This document shows positions 12,286 through 24,565 of a DNA stretch of 64,000 nt, in pieces. How positions within the stretch are numbered: position 1 is the stretch's first letter; each line of letters opens with the position of its first letter. The stretch is from Mauremys mutica. Taxonomy: Eukaryota > Chordata > Testudines > Geoemydidae. Below the pieces are notes generated by a model. That model was not told the origin of the DNA, did not search any database, and saw nothing but the letters and a program-made list of their open reading frames with translations. The stretch spans positions 14,961,553 through 15,025,552 of the forward strand of contig NC_059079.1 of the NCBI RefSeq assembly GCF_020497125.1. Reading direction: 5' to 3'. Made by a program: the position numbers and the translations under genes.

Positions 12286-14189
12286 TATTCCTCATATATA
12301 ATACAGTGTGTGGAGGAAATAATTCCTTCCTGACCACTATGGTGATCAGTGTTGGCCATAAACTGTGAGATTGGATCTAAGGCTTTGACTTTCCAGGGGC
12401 TGGCTATGTGATTTCTTAGTGTAGAATAGGTAAGGTTCCATGCTCTCTTTGACAAGTCCGGCCTGAAAAGCACACTTCCTGATGCCTGGTGCGAGTCTGA
12501 CAGCTAGCATTTAGATTTCTGTTATTCAGACTTATCCTTTGTGAATTTCTTTAAGCTCCCCAGATGGAAGATACTACAAAGGATAAAATAGCATTAATAT
12601 TTAGTAGTAATAATAAACAAAAATGGGCTTTGTTGTGATTCAGAACTGGGTGGGGAAGACAAATGTAGAGTGGGAGATTTTGAGATTAAGAGAACGATTC
12701 ATGGCTTCATTTATATTCACTGTGCCATCATTTCCAAGGAACAGATGAAGGGCCCGGTATTACAAACAGATGTCGTTCTTGCTCCCATTGTAGTAAATGA
12801 GATTACGCCCAGTGGAAAGCACTATAGCTGGTGGTAGGTGTTTGCAGGACCTGGCCCATAGTTTATAGGGAATTCAGACTGATATTGTGGTGCACATGGA
12901 AACACTGTTCTGGGATTCCCCTGGAATCCAGGATCTTGGTCGACCCTTAATCTACCATTTATCACTATTGCCTCTGTCAGATTACAGTAGAATGGTGATA
13001 GTGCAGTTTCCCCCTGTTGGGATGGAAAATACTGGACTAGATTTTCAGTCCTGCCCCACTCAGAGACCAAAAATTTCCCTGCTGAAGTTTTCCTTAGTGT
13101 GGGGCACTCCCTATGGGAGGATTCATTCCACATATCAATAGTATTTGACAAATCTGTAACCAGCCGTTCTCCTTGATACTAAAAAGGTCTCATGCTCACT
13201 GTTCCAGGCAGTATCAAATCATGAAATAGTCATGCAAGATCCTTAGCTGCAACAGCATAATGACAGCAAGATAACCGTTTAGGTCAATACGTTGCCATAC
13301 AAACCCAAAATGAAAAACAACAGGGGAAAGGGGGAAGACATGACTTCCTAAATCTGTTTTTCTTTCCAGCTCTTTTTCCGGAGTGAGTGAGTGCATTCCA
13401 ATTCTTTAATAGCAATGAATATTTGTGCTCTCTTGACCCACTTGCTGGAACATGGAGTCTTTCTCATGCCCCCTTTTTTCCCCCATGCGCAGCTAGGCTC
13501 TCTCATAAACTTTGCATGCGGTACATGCTAATATGCATCCTAACGCAGTAATGAATTGTCCAGTCTTTTGTTTCAAGCACTCAGCATGCACCCAGACTTG
13601 CTCATAAAATATCCATAGCAAAATCATGTGATGCCTATTCCCCCTTATGCATTTTTAAGAGCTGTGCCCTAAATCCATTAAAAGACTGTGAGGCATGAAT
13701 AGGGAGGAATAATCCCCGCTAACATATGGGTGTGTAACAAAGGAATTGGGAATCAAGTGACTGTCCATATAAAATGTACTATAGATGTGAATTAATTTCC
13801 TCCAGCTTCTGCTGTGGAAGTACAATACCTCTTACAGTGCAGCACGTTAGTCTCGATTATCAACCAGGCATTTTGCCTTGTGGGAAGAAAATCCAGCAAG
13901 AGTGGTGATGGTTTCAAAAGAGAAGGAGGCAAAAAGTCAGGGAAACACAATTTTAAAAGCTAGGGGCCTTAACATAGTAGAGTATAAAATTTACTTTCTC
14001 ATTTTCAGTGCCACTAACTAGAACACAACCTGTGGTGTGATGAGCATAGGGGTTGCTGCTATTATTCTGGGAACTGATCTGCAGAACTGGGTTGGGTTTG
14101 CAAAGATTTTTTTTTTTAAAATAGCTTTTATTGTTTTATTTATTTTACTGTTGGGAAAGATGCAGGAAACCTTTCAACACCTCAGGTGA
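12286..14189. other. Stretch without recognisable gene
   Basis: No exon or RNA gene is supported. Some phrases such as gatgaagggcccggtatt (near 12740) look like old dispersed repeats, but I cannot classify them. Confidence 0.45.
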
Positions 14190-14290
14190 TCAGGACTGGG
14201 ATTTTCCAAGGGGCCTAAGAGAGTTATGCACTCTGTTTCAATGGGAGTTGGGTGATTAATTCCCTTAGGCTGTTTTGAAAATCAGGCCTC
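14190..14290. repeat. Palindromic hAT-like MITE relic
   Basis: Starts with gggattttccaaggggccta and ends with ggctgttttgaaaatcaggc, which are inverted-repeat partners around caatgggagttgggtg. Similar pieces occur at 18300-18425, 19610-19700, 21320-21357 with 21556-21615, and 53900-53985. The layout resembles MER5-type non-autonomous hAT elements. Confidence 0.5.
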
Positions 14291-14571
14291 CAGCTCTCAC
14301 TAAGCATCTGTTCATTTGAGTAGCTCTCAGCATGGTCACTCCAGCCCCATCAGTGCTTTCCCCAGGAATTGAAATTAGGGGGGGTGTTTGAATTTACAGG
14401 GGGGGTTGTCAGGGCTGATGAGGGGTGAGACCATGAGGGTGAAGGTGGGCTGTATTGCACCATAGTAAAAACTGAAAAATGTTTCATGACCATTTATTAG
14501 ATTTAACTCGTGTTTTAAAATCATCACAGTAATGAAATTTGGCTCTTCAAACCTTCTATGAAGCACTAGAT

Positions 14572-16190
14572 CTACATCCTTTTTGGGTTCTTGTTATAAT
14601 TTTGCACAACTCTGTTAATGAGCTTCTTGAATGCAATGTGTTCATCTTTGGTGGCTTCTCGTGTGTCCGGTACTTCCATTCCTTCAATTGATATGCTCAT
14701 TAGTTCATTCACATGATCAGGCAGAAGGTGACTTCTTTCAGAACACAAAATTCTATTTAGTGATGAAAAAGAACACTCAACTGTAGCTGTTGTGACTGGG
14801 AGTAGCAAGAGATGAATTCCTACTTCTTTCATCCCAGGAAACATAGTACAAAGATCAGGTCGAGCCACTAGAGATGATGATAAAAAAAAAAAGTCGAATT
14901 CAAATCATTCATTCATTCATTCATTGTATGATATTCCACTCCGTGTTCAAATTCTCTATTCTGTTTTGAGCACATGGCAGCCCCATTGCTTGTAGTGCCT
15001 CACTCCACTCAACTGTGGGTGTTTTATAGGACAGTGATCTGTAAAAGCTACATAGAGGTTGAGTAGAATCTAGAGGTCACTGTTGCAGATTTTTAGGAAT
15101 CAAGTCTGTGTACTTTTTCAGTTGTCTTAACAAACACTTCTTGTCCTCTTCATTTAAGGATTCAATATAAATGCCCTCATTAGTCAACTTCTGGACTTTG
15201 CTTCTTCCAGTACTTTTTCAATGGATAGCTCTTTGATTGATCCAAATGTAGCTTCTATTGCTGGAGAAAGATCTACTACTGTTGTAACAGATGCCTGGAT
15301 GACATTGTTTAATGACCCAAGTGGTTTCAAAAGTAGACTTACAAGAGAGAGAATGCTAATAGTCTTTTCTGAATGTAGTAGCAGAAGTAATCCACCAGTC
15401 TCACTACTTAGATCCCTCCCACCTTGGTAGATACTTTCCAAAGCCAGTGTAACGGCTGGAGTAATTTTAAGACAACAACCAAAGATTGCTTATGAGAAAG
15501 CCAGAGAGTTTTCCCAGGTTGGACTAATTTGAACTTGAGTCCCAGTGTATCTTCTATATTTTCCAGGACATTCAGTCTTTTTGGAATCTTGCTGAAAAAA
15601 ATATAATGAAGACATTAAATTTATAGCTTTTTAAAATGTCTTTTGAAGAGTCTGCAGCTCGTACTAGCACTAGTTGGAGTAGATGGCCTCTGCAGTGTGT
15701 ATAGGAGAGATTAGAGTTACACTTTTCTCTGAGCAAAGCTTGTACTCCACCATGTCTTCCAGAGAAGTTTGCAGCTCCATCAAATGCACAAGCAGCCATC
15801 TGTTTGGGGTCCAATTGACAAGCATTTAACTCTTCTAAGATGTAGGTTGTCGGAGATACAGCTGATGTGTCATCTATAACTTGAACATCTAGAAATGCAT
15901 CTACTGGCCTACCACTGACATCAAGATAACATACACAATGACTTAATACTTGATGTCCATTTGCATTGGTGCATTCATCAGCCATGTATGCAAATTTTTT
16001 GAATGTGGTGAAAGAGTTCTTCACTTTAACTGTTGAGTCTTTCACTGTTGCACCACATGCTTCTAGCCAGTTAATTGTTTCTTACAGAAAGATAGTGAGC
16101 ATTTGCTGGTCTTGTTCGGAACCAGTGTTCAACTTCAGGATGAACAAGTGACAATGCATTTAACATTGGCCTCCAGTTTGTTGTGTGTGG
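14572..16190 (-). pseudogene. hAT transposase pseudogene (ZMYM/DUF4371-like)
   Basis: This is a remnant of the cut-and-paste enzyme of the surrounding hAT element. Reading order on the minus strand: the block at 16045-15572 holds AYMADECTNANGHQVLSHCV, then CAFDGAANFSGRHGGVQAL and a C-x-HCRGHLLQLVLV-like segment, the RNase-H-like core seen in ZMYM1-like/hAT proteins. A middle block (15441-15184) carries TTVVDLSPAIEATFGSIKEL. The C-terminal block (14868-14572) has LPVTTATVECSFSSLNRI, the hallmark of the hAT dimerisation domain. Blocks lie in different frames with stops and shifts between them (for example near 15550 and 15184, and at the ATTC repeat), and no start region is recognisable beyond the MITE insertion. 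It is a pseudogene with high certainty; the exact family within hAT is inference. Confidence 0.88.
14904..14925. repeat. (ATTC)n microsatellite
   Basis: Five consecutive ATTC units inside the decayed hAT transposase. They interrupt its reading frame just upstream of the C-terminal dimerisation block. Confidence 0.85.
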
Positions 16191-16747
16191 TACAAGGAAA
16201 CCCCGCTATAACGCGTCCCGCAATAATGTGAATTTGGATATAACGCGATCATAAGGTGGCTCCGGCCGCCCCAAGCAAAACAAACAAACAAAAAAAAAAG
16301 GCAGCCAGAGCACCGCCGAAGTGCAAAAAAGAAAACAAACAAACAAACAAAAATGAGCACCTCTGAAGAAAAACAAAAACAAAAAATGGAATGTGCCTTC
16401 CCCACTGCCTCTTCCCCCCCCACCGCCGCTTCTTCTTTTGGCGAGAAGAGCCATTCTCCTCCCCAGCTGCTCCTCGATCTTCCTCTGCCCCTTGCACGTC
16501 TCCCCTGCTCTCCCCAAGTGTTTCCCTCTCTCGCTGCATGGCTGAGAGCCCCCACTGCTGGAGCCGCACCCTTTCAGTTACTGTTATGGGCAGTTCGCAA
16601 ACGCAAGTCGTTTTCTGCCCAAGAGAAATTAACCGGCTTGAAACTGACCGGCTTGAAATGGTAAACCTCGCTATACCGCGACCCCGCATTTATCGCGATC
16701 AAATTTTTTGGACCCCAATCATCGTGTTATAGCGGGGTTTCATTGTA
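16191..16747. mobile_element. Tigger/pogo-like MITE inside the hAT element
   Basis: The terminal inverted repeats are near-perfect: AAGGAAACCCCGCTATAACG on the left, and the reverse complement of the right end reads AATGAAACCCCGCTATAACA. They are bounded by TA dinucleotides (16191-16192 and 16746-16747), the Tc1/mariner target site. The interior is GC-rich with A/CAAA-rich runs near 16280-16350. It contains overlapping open frames up to 146 codons in several frames, with no transposase motif, so it is non-autonomous. Its position shows that it inserted after the hAT element was already in place. Confidence 0.82.
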
Positions 16748-17914
16748 TCTCTTGCTTAAATAGAAAGTATGATGCCACAGCCATGTTTGTTCGCATGAAC
16801 TGTGTTGTGTCTCCAGCATTCTTAACAGCCTCATTAACACTCACCAGTGTTGTCCTTAGTCAGTGGAGACTCAGAGTTCAGAGGTGCTTTCACATAAGTT
16901 CACCTCCTAAGTGAGGGGCAAGAAGGCACCTTGCTTGTTCTTCCAGCTGCTCACTGATCACTCTGGCCACCGCTGTTGGTTGTGCCACCATTCACTCCAT
17001 CGCTCTGTCGCCAATGGCCCTGCACCGTCATCTTCTGCTGCCACCTGCCACTGTGAGTTGGTATCTTGAGGTTCCATCCAGCTCTCAGTGATTTCAGCTG
17101 AGCTCTCAGTGGGGGAAAATCACTGCTAGTGCAGGCTGGGCTGTCTCTTCCACAGAAACACTGTCCCACAGCAGGTCTAAGCACTTAGATCTGATTATCA
17201 GTGATTTCAGCTGTAGTGATCACTTAACAAAACAAAAGACTATCTATGAAGCCTAAACAGCTCTGTCTTTAAACAGTGGAGAAGGGCAGGTCAAATAGTA
17301 CTTGTGACTCAGGCAGACCATCAAGCAAAACACCTGTCCCCGCCCTCTCTCTTGATGCCCTCGATCAGCACAGGCTAAGTACAGTTCTACTGCCCTTTAC
17401 TCATACAATAAGAATAACAAAATTTCATTACCCCCCACATTCAAGTGATCTGTAACCCAACCCCAGCCAAAATCTATCACTTGGACAACACAGCTCTGTT
17501 TGCTGGATACCTAGGTAGATTAGGTGTGAATGTAAATACAATCTGGTCCTGAAGCCTTTCCCCGCAGCTCATCACTGGTTATCAGGGAGAGCTCATTTAG
17601 ACTTTGCTTACAAATCATAATTTGAAATTATTAGGTTGGCCAACATCACCCAAATGAATGCACTGACATTGTCATAAAAAACAACAGCTGTATAAGGAAG
17701 CTAGTCTATGTTCATACTTTTCAAATCTATTCTACTTTTTCAGATACACGTATTTTATCATACACTTTATATGCTTTGAAAGTGTGTATTAATGTTTCAA
17801 TTTCAATGCAAATGTACGAACAATCACTAAATAGGCAACACTGCATGTAACTAGTTCACAAAACTGGGGGTGGGCGTGTTGGGGAAATTCAGGGGAGGTG
17901 TAGGGAAATCCCTG

Positions 17915-20900
17915 TGCCCCACTGAAGTCAATGGGGGTTTAACCACTGACTTCAGTGGGAGCAGGATTGGATACTAAACTCCTATTCTTCTGTCAGCCAC
18001 CTACATTACGGAAATGTGCACCTTTGTAGCTGTGTGCGTTGCTGGAAGAAATTGTGCTGGTAGCTACGTTAGGTGTTTACAGTGGTTTAGCTGCAGCAGT
18101 GCATAGGTCCCTAATGTAGACATACCCCCACTGAAGTCTGTTCAACAGCCTACCCCTTCCATCTACCTTTCCCATAACCATGCTTGAATCCTTCTACAAA
18201 ACAAAAACACCTGTGCAATACAGGGCACGCATTAATCTTGGTGACTGCAGGATTGGGCCCAGGAGAGAGAGAGGGCAAAACTTTACGAAGAGCTTAAGTT
18301 CCACTTTCAAAAGTGTCTTAAGCATTTAGGAGTCTAAATCCCTCTGATTTAGGCTCCTAAGTGCCCAAGGCACTTTAGAAAAGAGAACTTAGTCTCCCGA
18401 GGTTGCTTAGGTGTATCTGAAAACTTTACTCAAAGACCCATGGCCATATATAAGATGCAGACAGCCAATTGTATGACACATTTGACAACAGTGACAAAAG
18501 CCCAGCCTTACACCTATGAATGCAGATTGGTTCAGCAACCGATCACGCAAATTCCTTTGGCTTGCTTGTGATCTCATTTTATACTGGTGCCCCTTGCTGA
18601 GTTCTGCAGAGCTAGTCCCGCTTTATGCCAGTTTAAATAAGGGCAGAATCAGTGCCTTTAGTTAAAAAAATACACTGAGGAGCAAAGACAGCCTCATGTG
18701 CAATAAGGCTTTACTCTAAAGAACAATCCCTTTGACAGATGCTCCAGTAATTAGTTTAATACAACTTTTAAAAGCAAATTTACTGTAAACATTAACATGG
18801 GTTTTTTTTTTGTGTGGTCCCCTTTTAAAGGGACTGGTTTGCTAGAATTCCCTTCTCAACGTGTGATTCCCTTTCCTACTTTCTGTTTCTCTTCATGCCT
18901 GCGCTGGCTGCAAGTAGGCTGGGGTTTTCTGAAGAAGTAACCACAGTGTTTACCATCAAACGTACAAGACGTGATTTTTAAAAAAGCTAACTGAAAGCAA
19001 ATGTTTCTTTCCATTGTGTACTTGGGTTACTACTATTGAGACAAGTTTAACAGCTACAGTATATTTGCTTCAGGAATATAATCTGCCTTGGCACCAAGGT
19101 CTGGGCAGATGCCAAATCATATTTAAGTTTTATTTTATACAGAGAACAATCAGTAATAATGTTACAAACACACATTTCTGTCAGAGACTGTTTGTATGCT
19201 CAGATCAACACCTATGCATGCTACATGGATACAATCATGGCTGCAGATGGTGAAGTCCACATAATCCCATCTGATGGGTTTGGATTTTACAAACCAGGGC
19301 CCCTGAAGATATGGCTTCAGGAGAGGGTTCTAAATGTGGCAGTAGTCCTGGAATGTTATGGTTTTTGGGATCTACCTTAGAAAAGAGCAAACCTGATTGA
19401 TCACATATCCAAAGGGTTGGTTTTTTGTGTGTGCATCCTCTCTCCTTAGTGATTTGCACAATAAGCTCCATTTTTTTCATTCATTTATAAAGTACTATAG
19501 TTTACATCAGAGACTCAAGCTCTGTCAAGGCCAAGGCAGCAGGTGATCGCAGGTACTTTTACCATCAACTTGTACCAAACCCAGCAATTGATATTTTGTA
19601 GGCATTTAGGCTGGAATTTTCAAATGTGCCCAGGTGTCCAAACTCCCATTGAAAAATCAATGAGAATTGGATGCCTAACTCCCTTAGGCTCCTGTGTGCT
19701 CAGTTCTGCTCTTAGGTATGTGTGCATAACTCCCACTGATAGCAATAGATGTCGTGTGCATATATGGGTGTGTGGGGAGGACGACAGAATGTCACGCTTC
19801 ATTTGATTCCTGCCATTACAGAAGCGCACAGTCCTACTGAAGTCCGTGGAACCACTCCCCTGAGAAAGGGCTGCAGGACTGGACTCTTTGTTTGCATCTT
19901 GTGGGGATTTTAAAAATGTTTCAGGTCAGATATTTTTTATAGAGAATTGGTGCAATTAGGTGGTTAAGCTTAAAACCTAGCCCTGCGTGTCTTGTTAATA
20001 GACCCTTTTTTTGGCTTTTTTGATGATGCAATGTGCATCCTGAAACCCTATTAAGACATTCATTAAAGGCCAGGTTGTGCCTCTCTCCCTCATGCTGAGT
20101 AATGTGTTACTTTGTGGGAAGATACCCTGGTGCTGCTTGCTGTAAGTTTTTTGGGGCAGAGCAGCCCTAAGTAAGTTGTGCCTTAACATTGATCTCATTA
20201 AACATGCTTTTGTGTGGATTTTCATACAAAGTCACCATTATCACTGTCCGCGCAGAATGAAGCGTTTCCTTTAGATCAGCTTTGCCTGTAACAATCTTGA
20301 ACTTGTTGACCTGCAGGCCTATTAATTATTGATAGGCTGCTGCATTATTTAGGCTTGTTTCAGCAGATGGGGACGTTACTACTAGACAGATGTTTGCCAG
20401 ACAGGTTGACAGATCACATCCTAAAAAAAAAATCTCATGTTACATTTGAACGGTACAGGATGGTAACTTCATTACCTCTTTTTGAACATGCAAACTTATT
20501 GGTACAGTAGCTTCAAGCATTAACGTCTAATACAAATGTAAGAATATTTTTTCTTGTAGGTTATGGACAGAACCTTGACTATGTTGGAATTGTGGTTCTG
20601 GCAGCGGTCAGTCCTCTGCATTTCAGAGGAAGTACTAGTAGTTGATCTACCCGAACCTTGTTTCTTAAGGTGCAAGGACCTGTTTTGTGGTGTTTTTCAA
20701 AACCTTTCCACTAAAAAGGAACTCAGTTCTTACTGGTTGCTGTGCACTGTATTTCAACACTTCAGAGGCACAAGCATTTTTTCAATGTGCATCTCCCAAA
20801 GAAGCATGCTTTTGATTTCAAAAGACCTACTGCAGTCATCTTGTCTGTGGATCCAAGACTAGGCAAATCTAAATGAATTAGCTATAATTTAAAACATGCA

Positions 20901-21319
20901 TGCTGAGCACGGCTAACTCTTTGCAGCAGAAGAGTGTACATTTAGTTGAGGCAAGACCAGAATAATGCAGTTCTTCACAGTAATCATATCAAACCCACTA
21001 GGTACAATGTGCAGTCACAGTTCAGGAGCAATGTCTGGAATCTGACAACTTGTTTCTGTTTGCATGCTGCCCTCTTCTACTTCCCCTGCCTATTGTGTCT
21101 CACTCTGTCACAATCAATTTACCTCTGATGTCAACAGCCCATCACAGGATGAGCTGTTCATTGGATGGCAGCAAAGTGAGAAGAGAGGAAGGGAAGCAGA
21201 TGATGGCGAGAGGAGGAGTCATCCTATAGTGGGTGTTACAATTTCAACAACCCATTAATGTTTATGAGCAGCTGGGGAGATTAACAGGTTCTGGATACTA
21301 TTTAAATGCTCCATTTTCA
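17915..21319. other. Stretch without recognisable gene
   Basis: No exon is supported. At 17926-17975 there is a small inverted repeat, actgaagtcaatgggg / ccactgacttcagtggg, a phrase common in old reptile repeats. A MITE-like right end (ccctaatgtagacatacccc) lies near 18110-18128. Palindromic hAT-like relics lie near 18300-18425 and 19610-19700. The rest is unclassified. Confidence 0.45.
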
Positions 21320-21356
21320 AACATGACTTAGGGTCAGGTTTTCAAAGGTGTTTAGG

Positions 21357-21556
21357 AGGGGGGAGGGATAGCTCAGTGGTTTGAGCATTGGCCTGCTAAA
21401 CCCAGGGTTGTGAGTTCAATCCTTGTGGGGGCCTTTTAGGGGTCTGGGGCAAAAATCAGTACTTGGTTCTGCTAGTGAAGGCAGGGGGCTGGACTCAATG
21501 ACCTTTCAAGATCCCTTCCAGTTCTAGGAGATAGGTATATCTCCTATTATTATTAT
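21357..21556 (+). repeat. tRNA-derived SINE with LINE-like tail
   Basis: The head reads gggagggatagctcagtggt, with A-box TAGCTCAGTGG, followed by B-box GTTGTGAGTTCAATCC around 21407-21422. The tail includes gggggctggactcaatgacc and agatcccttccagttctagg, a decayed match to the CR1 3' end, then (ATT)n at 21545-21555. It has inserted into a palindromic hAT-like relic that flanks it (21320-21356 and 21557-21615). A closely related copy is at 51600-51762. Confidence 0.85.
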
Positions 21557-21759
21557 AGGTGCCTCAAGATGCAGATTGGTGCCTACTGGGATTTTCAAAC
21601 ATGCCTGGGTGCCTTATTAACAACAACAGTGCCAAGGCAAGTGAAATCACTGCCAATCTTGACTGGGTTGTCGCCCACGAAGATGCTGGAGCCTGCTGCA
21701 TGTTCAGAATTGCTGACTGGAAGAATTTTGGTTTTACCCCCTATTAATTGTCAGGCTGA

Positions 21760-22760
21760 TTTATTTATTTATTTATTTTGGGGCCACAGAGCTTTTCAGG
21801 TCTTTAAGTGCTACAACCAGCTTGTCCCTTGGTTCAATGACTAGTGCTATGTCACTGGCAAAAATTGATGTGGATGAGGTTCTTTTCATCAAGACATCTG
21901 CCTAAACTGCATTTACTTAGTGCGATGGCATAGAGGAGTTCTGCAGGGGCAACGGATCCTTGTCAAATGCTGGACCTAGTTTGGAAGAAGGCAGTTCTCT
22001 TCCCATTTACAGGACCCCAGCTTGAAGAGTCATCGTCATATAGAAGTTTCTAGATCAGCCAAAGCCATTCCCTGTCAACAGAATCAAATGCTGCCTAGAC
22101 CTGCAATGTGAAGGAGGCACTTGAATACTCATGCCTTCTCAGCAGGCTGGCACACTGTGAAGGTTTGCTCCATGGTGGAATGGCCGTGAGTGAAGCCAGC
22201 TTGTTGTGGTTTCTCTTACTGCTTAAGATATCAGCTGCTTGGCCAGCAAGACAGAATAAAAAATGTTCCCTGGAATGAATAGAAGAGTAATGTTGTGATC
22301 ATTACAACAGTGTCCTTTGTTGCCTTTATGTTTCCACAGTGGTAATCAGATGGGACTGACTCTGTTTTCCAGATGATAATGAACAGCTCCTGCAGCCACA
22401 AAAACATAGCTGGTTCAGTGTCTTTTATCAGTTCTGCACAACTCCACAGATTCCTGTCACTTATTTCCCTTAAGTTTCTTCACAGCTCTGTGGGGATCTC
22501 ATTGACAATGAATTCTCCAGGATTGTTGTGCACCGAATGGGTCATCTCTTAATATCTGGGTCCCAAAAAATTGGGGGTGCCTTTAGCAGCTGGTGGAAAT
22601 GTTCACTCCAGCATGCAGTGCACTCCACTTCTGCATTGATTACCTGAGCAGAACTGGAGTAGATTTCACTAAGTGAATGACCTTTCTCATCAGTGAGGTC
22701 AATGTTGCCATCCAGGTGTTGGCAATAAGAAAGAACTTGAAGCCCACATTACAAAAACAT
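21760..22760 (-). pseudogene. Relic of a non-CR1 LINE reverse transcriptase
   Basis: The minus strand gives, in order and with frame changes: a segment NDHNITLLFIPGNIF near 22270-22320, the counterpart of the usual N-Y-R-G-I-T-L-L-S-I-P-G-K signature of RTE-type and related LINEs; then PQQAGFTHGHSTMEQT near 22160-22215, the counterpart of the Q-x-G-F-x-x-x-x-S-T motif; then FASDIALVIEPRDKL near 21810-21855, the counterpart of the Y-A-D-D-x-A-L active-site region with one acidic residue lost. CR1 copies here instead have [13 protein letters not shown], so this is a different lineage. Several stops and shifts make it non-functional. An (ATTT)n run (about 21760-21778) lies at its downstream end. 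Confidence 0.72.
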
Positions 22761-22884
22761 TAATAGCAAGGGGGTGCCTCATTAAGAATGTCTTTAGCAA
22801 ACTGAACACCCTGATAAGTACAGACACTAAGAAAAGGGTAGATAAAGCTTTGGCACTCAGTATTCTGACCTAGATTCTAAGGCC

Positions 22885-23175
22885 TCAAGGTAATATTGTA
22901 ATCATCTAGTCTGAGCTCCTGTGTAATACATGCCATTGAACTTCCCAAAATAATTCATAAAGCATATCTTTTAGTAAAACGTCCAATCTTGATTTTAAAA
23001 TAGTGGTGGAGAATCCACCATGACCCTTAGTACATTGTTCCAATGATTAGTTTCCCTCACTGTAAAAAATGTACATTTTATTTCCACTCTGAACTTGTCT
23101 AGCTTCAACTTCCTGCCATTGGATCATGTTATATCTGCCTTTGATCAACTGAAGAGCCCAATATAAATATTCGTT
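22885..23175 (-). repeat. CR1-type LINE 3' fragment, diverged
   Basis: On the plus strand the antisense CR1 order is visible: ctagtctgagctcctgtgta, gaatccaccatgacccttag, gttccaatgattagtttccc, then cttcctgccattggatcatg. It parallels the fragment at 45508-45830. It is old, with all frames broken. Confidence 0.65.
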
Positions 23176-23229
23176 CCCAACGTAGGTGCTTACAGATTGC
23201 TCCGAATGCCGACCAACTTTCCTGTGAGA

Positions 23230-24565
23230 AGCATCTTCACTTTTGACCCAGTGAAGGTGTGGTTTACAGACCCTGAACTAAGGTGAAAGGAATGATAGAA
23301 CAGTATTGAGCCAAGAAGACTCCACCCCTCAGCAGCTGCCATACATGCTTCCTATGGAGGACCTGTTTAAAAGGGGAGCTCTGGCAGTCCAGCGGGTTGG
23401 GTGTGTGTGGAGGAGAGACTGGCTACAAGAAAGCAGACAGGATGCAGGAGCTGTGACAGAGTAATCTACAGGAGAAGGACTGGGACTGAGTGAGAGAGAC
23501 TCAGCCGGGATCCCCTCTCCCCCTGAGTAAGTGGGAGACTACTGGACACTGAGAGTGAGCTGGGAAGCACCCACCACACCAGCTGAAGCCCTGAACTATG
23601 GAGACTGTAAGCAGAAGGCTGGGGCCATGCCCCAAATAGAAGGGTGTGGTGGGGTATACAAATCCCACACTGGACAACAAAGGGTTAAGGAGCTGCTCTG
23701 GGTTCAGCCAGCCCCACCCTGCTACACCTGCAAGGAATGCACAGAATGGAGAAGGAGTTTAAAAGGAGAAGCGAACAGCTCACTGGTGGGCTGACCAGGG
23801 AAGAGAACAGACCTTCAACCCTCAGCTCCTGAGGAAAGAGCTGCCTGAAGGCAGGAGCTTCCCAGATGACTACTACTTGAAGGCCGCTCCCTGAAGGAAG
23901 GGAGGGTCTGATCCTGAGTCACCGTGCATGGGAGGCATTCCCCTCTTTCTCGTATTAACTCAATTTGTTTGTTGTCAGTTCTCCTTGCTTTTATCCCCAG
24001 AAGGGGAGGGACTTGGAAATGACCTTGCCAGAGGGCCAAGTCAAAGGAAGAGGCAGACCACTGCTGAGGTGGAACAGCCAGCGGCCACAGATCACAGCAA
24101 AGAGCAAGCGGCCATGTCAAGGAGATGGTGAGATGACCCCTTTTCAAAAGGAAACAGGTAAGGTAGGAAGCACCCCGGCGAGGCTGATACAGAGTGGCAG
24201 CCGGAAGGGAATGAGACACCTCTTGCCTATGGGGCCCTGGGCCAGGACCCAGTAGAGAGGGATGCCTCAGGTCTCCCTAGCTTTCCGTCTTCCCCAGCCT
24301 TCCGAGAGACCTGGGAGGACTCCTGGGGATGACAAATTATGGCTTGGCTGCCATGCTCCCACACTGCCCAGAAGAGCTGCCTCAAGGCTCAGGGAGACTC
24401 TTTGGTGATGACCTGACCACTTAGCCTGCTGGCATCCAAGCAAAGCCCACTGCAGAAGGCAAGATGGAAAAGTGCCCTGGAAGACCTGAAACACAATGGC
24501 TAGCTGGAGTCGGATACCTCTCCCTCACAGGCATTTTACCAGATTTGGCTCAGGACTGAACATCA
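23230..24565. repeat. LTR-like or unclassified long repeat
   Basis: Phrases such as ctgtttaaaaggggagctct and a second ggagtttaaaaggagaagcg resemble TATA-like parts of long terminal repeats that recur in turtle DNA. A TG-starting segment begins near 23645 (tgtggtggggtatacaaatc). I cannot find matching termini or a target duplication. Open frames up to 134 codons on either strand show no protein motif. The assignment is weak. Confidence 0.3.

Larger units (their letters stand above)
14351..17914 (-). mobile_element. hAT-superfamily DNA transposon, decayed
   Basis: The left terminus CAGTGCTTTCCCC (14351) matches the reverse complement of the right terminus, CAGGGATTTCCCT (ending 17914), at 10 of 13 positions. 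The 8-bp flanks are agccccat on the left and tgccccac on the right, 6 of 8 identical, as expected for an aged hAT target duplication. The inside encodes hAT transposase fragments on the minus strand (14572-16190). A Tigger-like MITE sits at 16191-16747 and an (ATTC)n tract at 14904-14925. The element is about 3.56 kb including insertions and is not functional. Confidence 0.8.

Noticed and set aside
16160..16732. Overlapping frames of 103-146 codons on both strands
   Set aside because: They lie within the Tigger-like MITE. Phe/Val- and Cys-rich runs come from CAAA/poly-A tracts, and no DDE or HTH motif is present.
21369..21422. Possible tRNA gene
   Set aside because: A- and B-boxes are present but the cloverleaf is incomplete and the sequence continues into a CR1-like tail; it is a SINE, as is 51600-51762.
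23531..24255. Series of open frames of 67-134 codons that might be exons
   Set aside because: Frames overlap on both strands, no splice-consistent chain or domain is visible, and the sequence resembles an LTR-like repeat.
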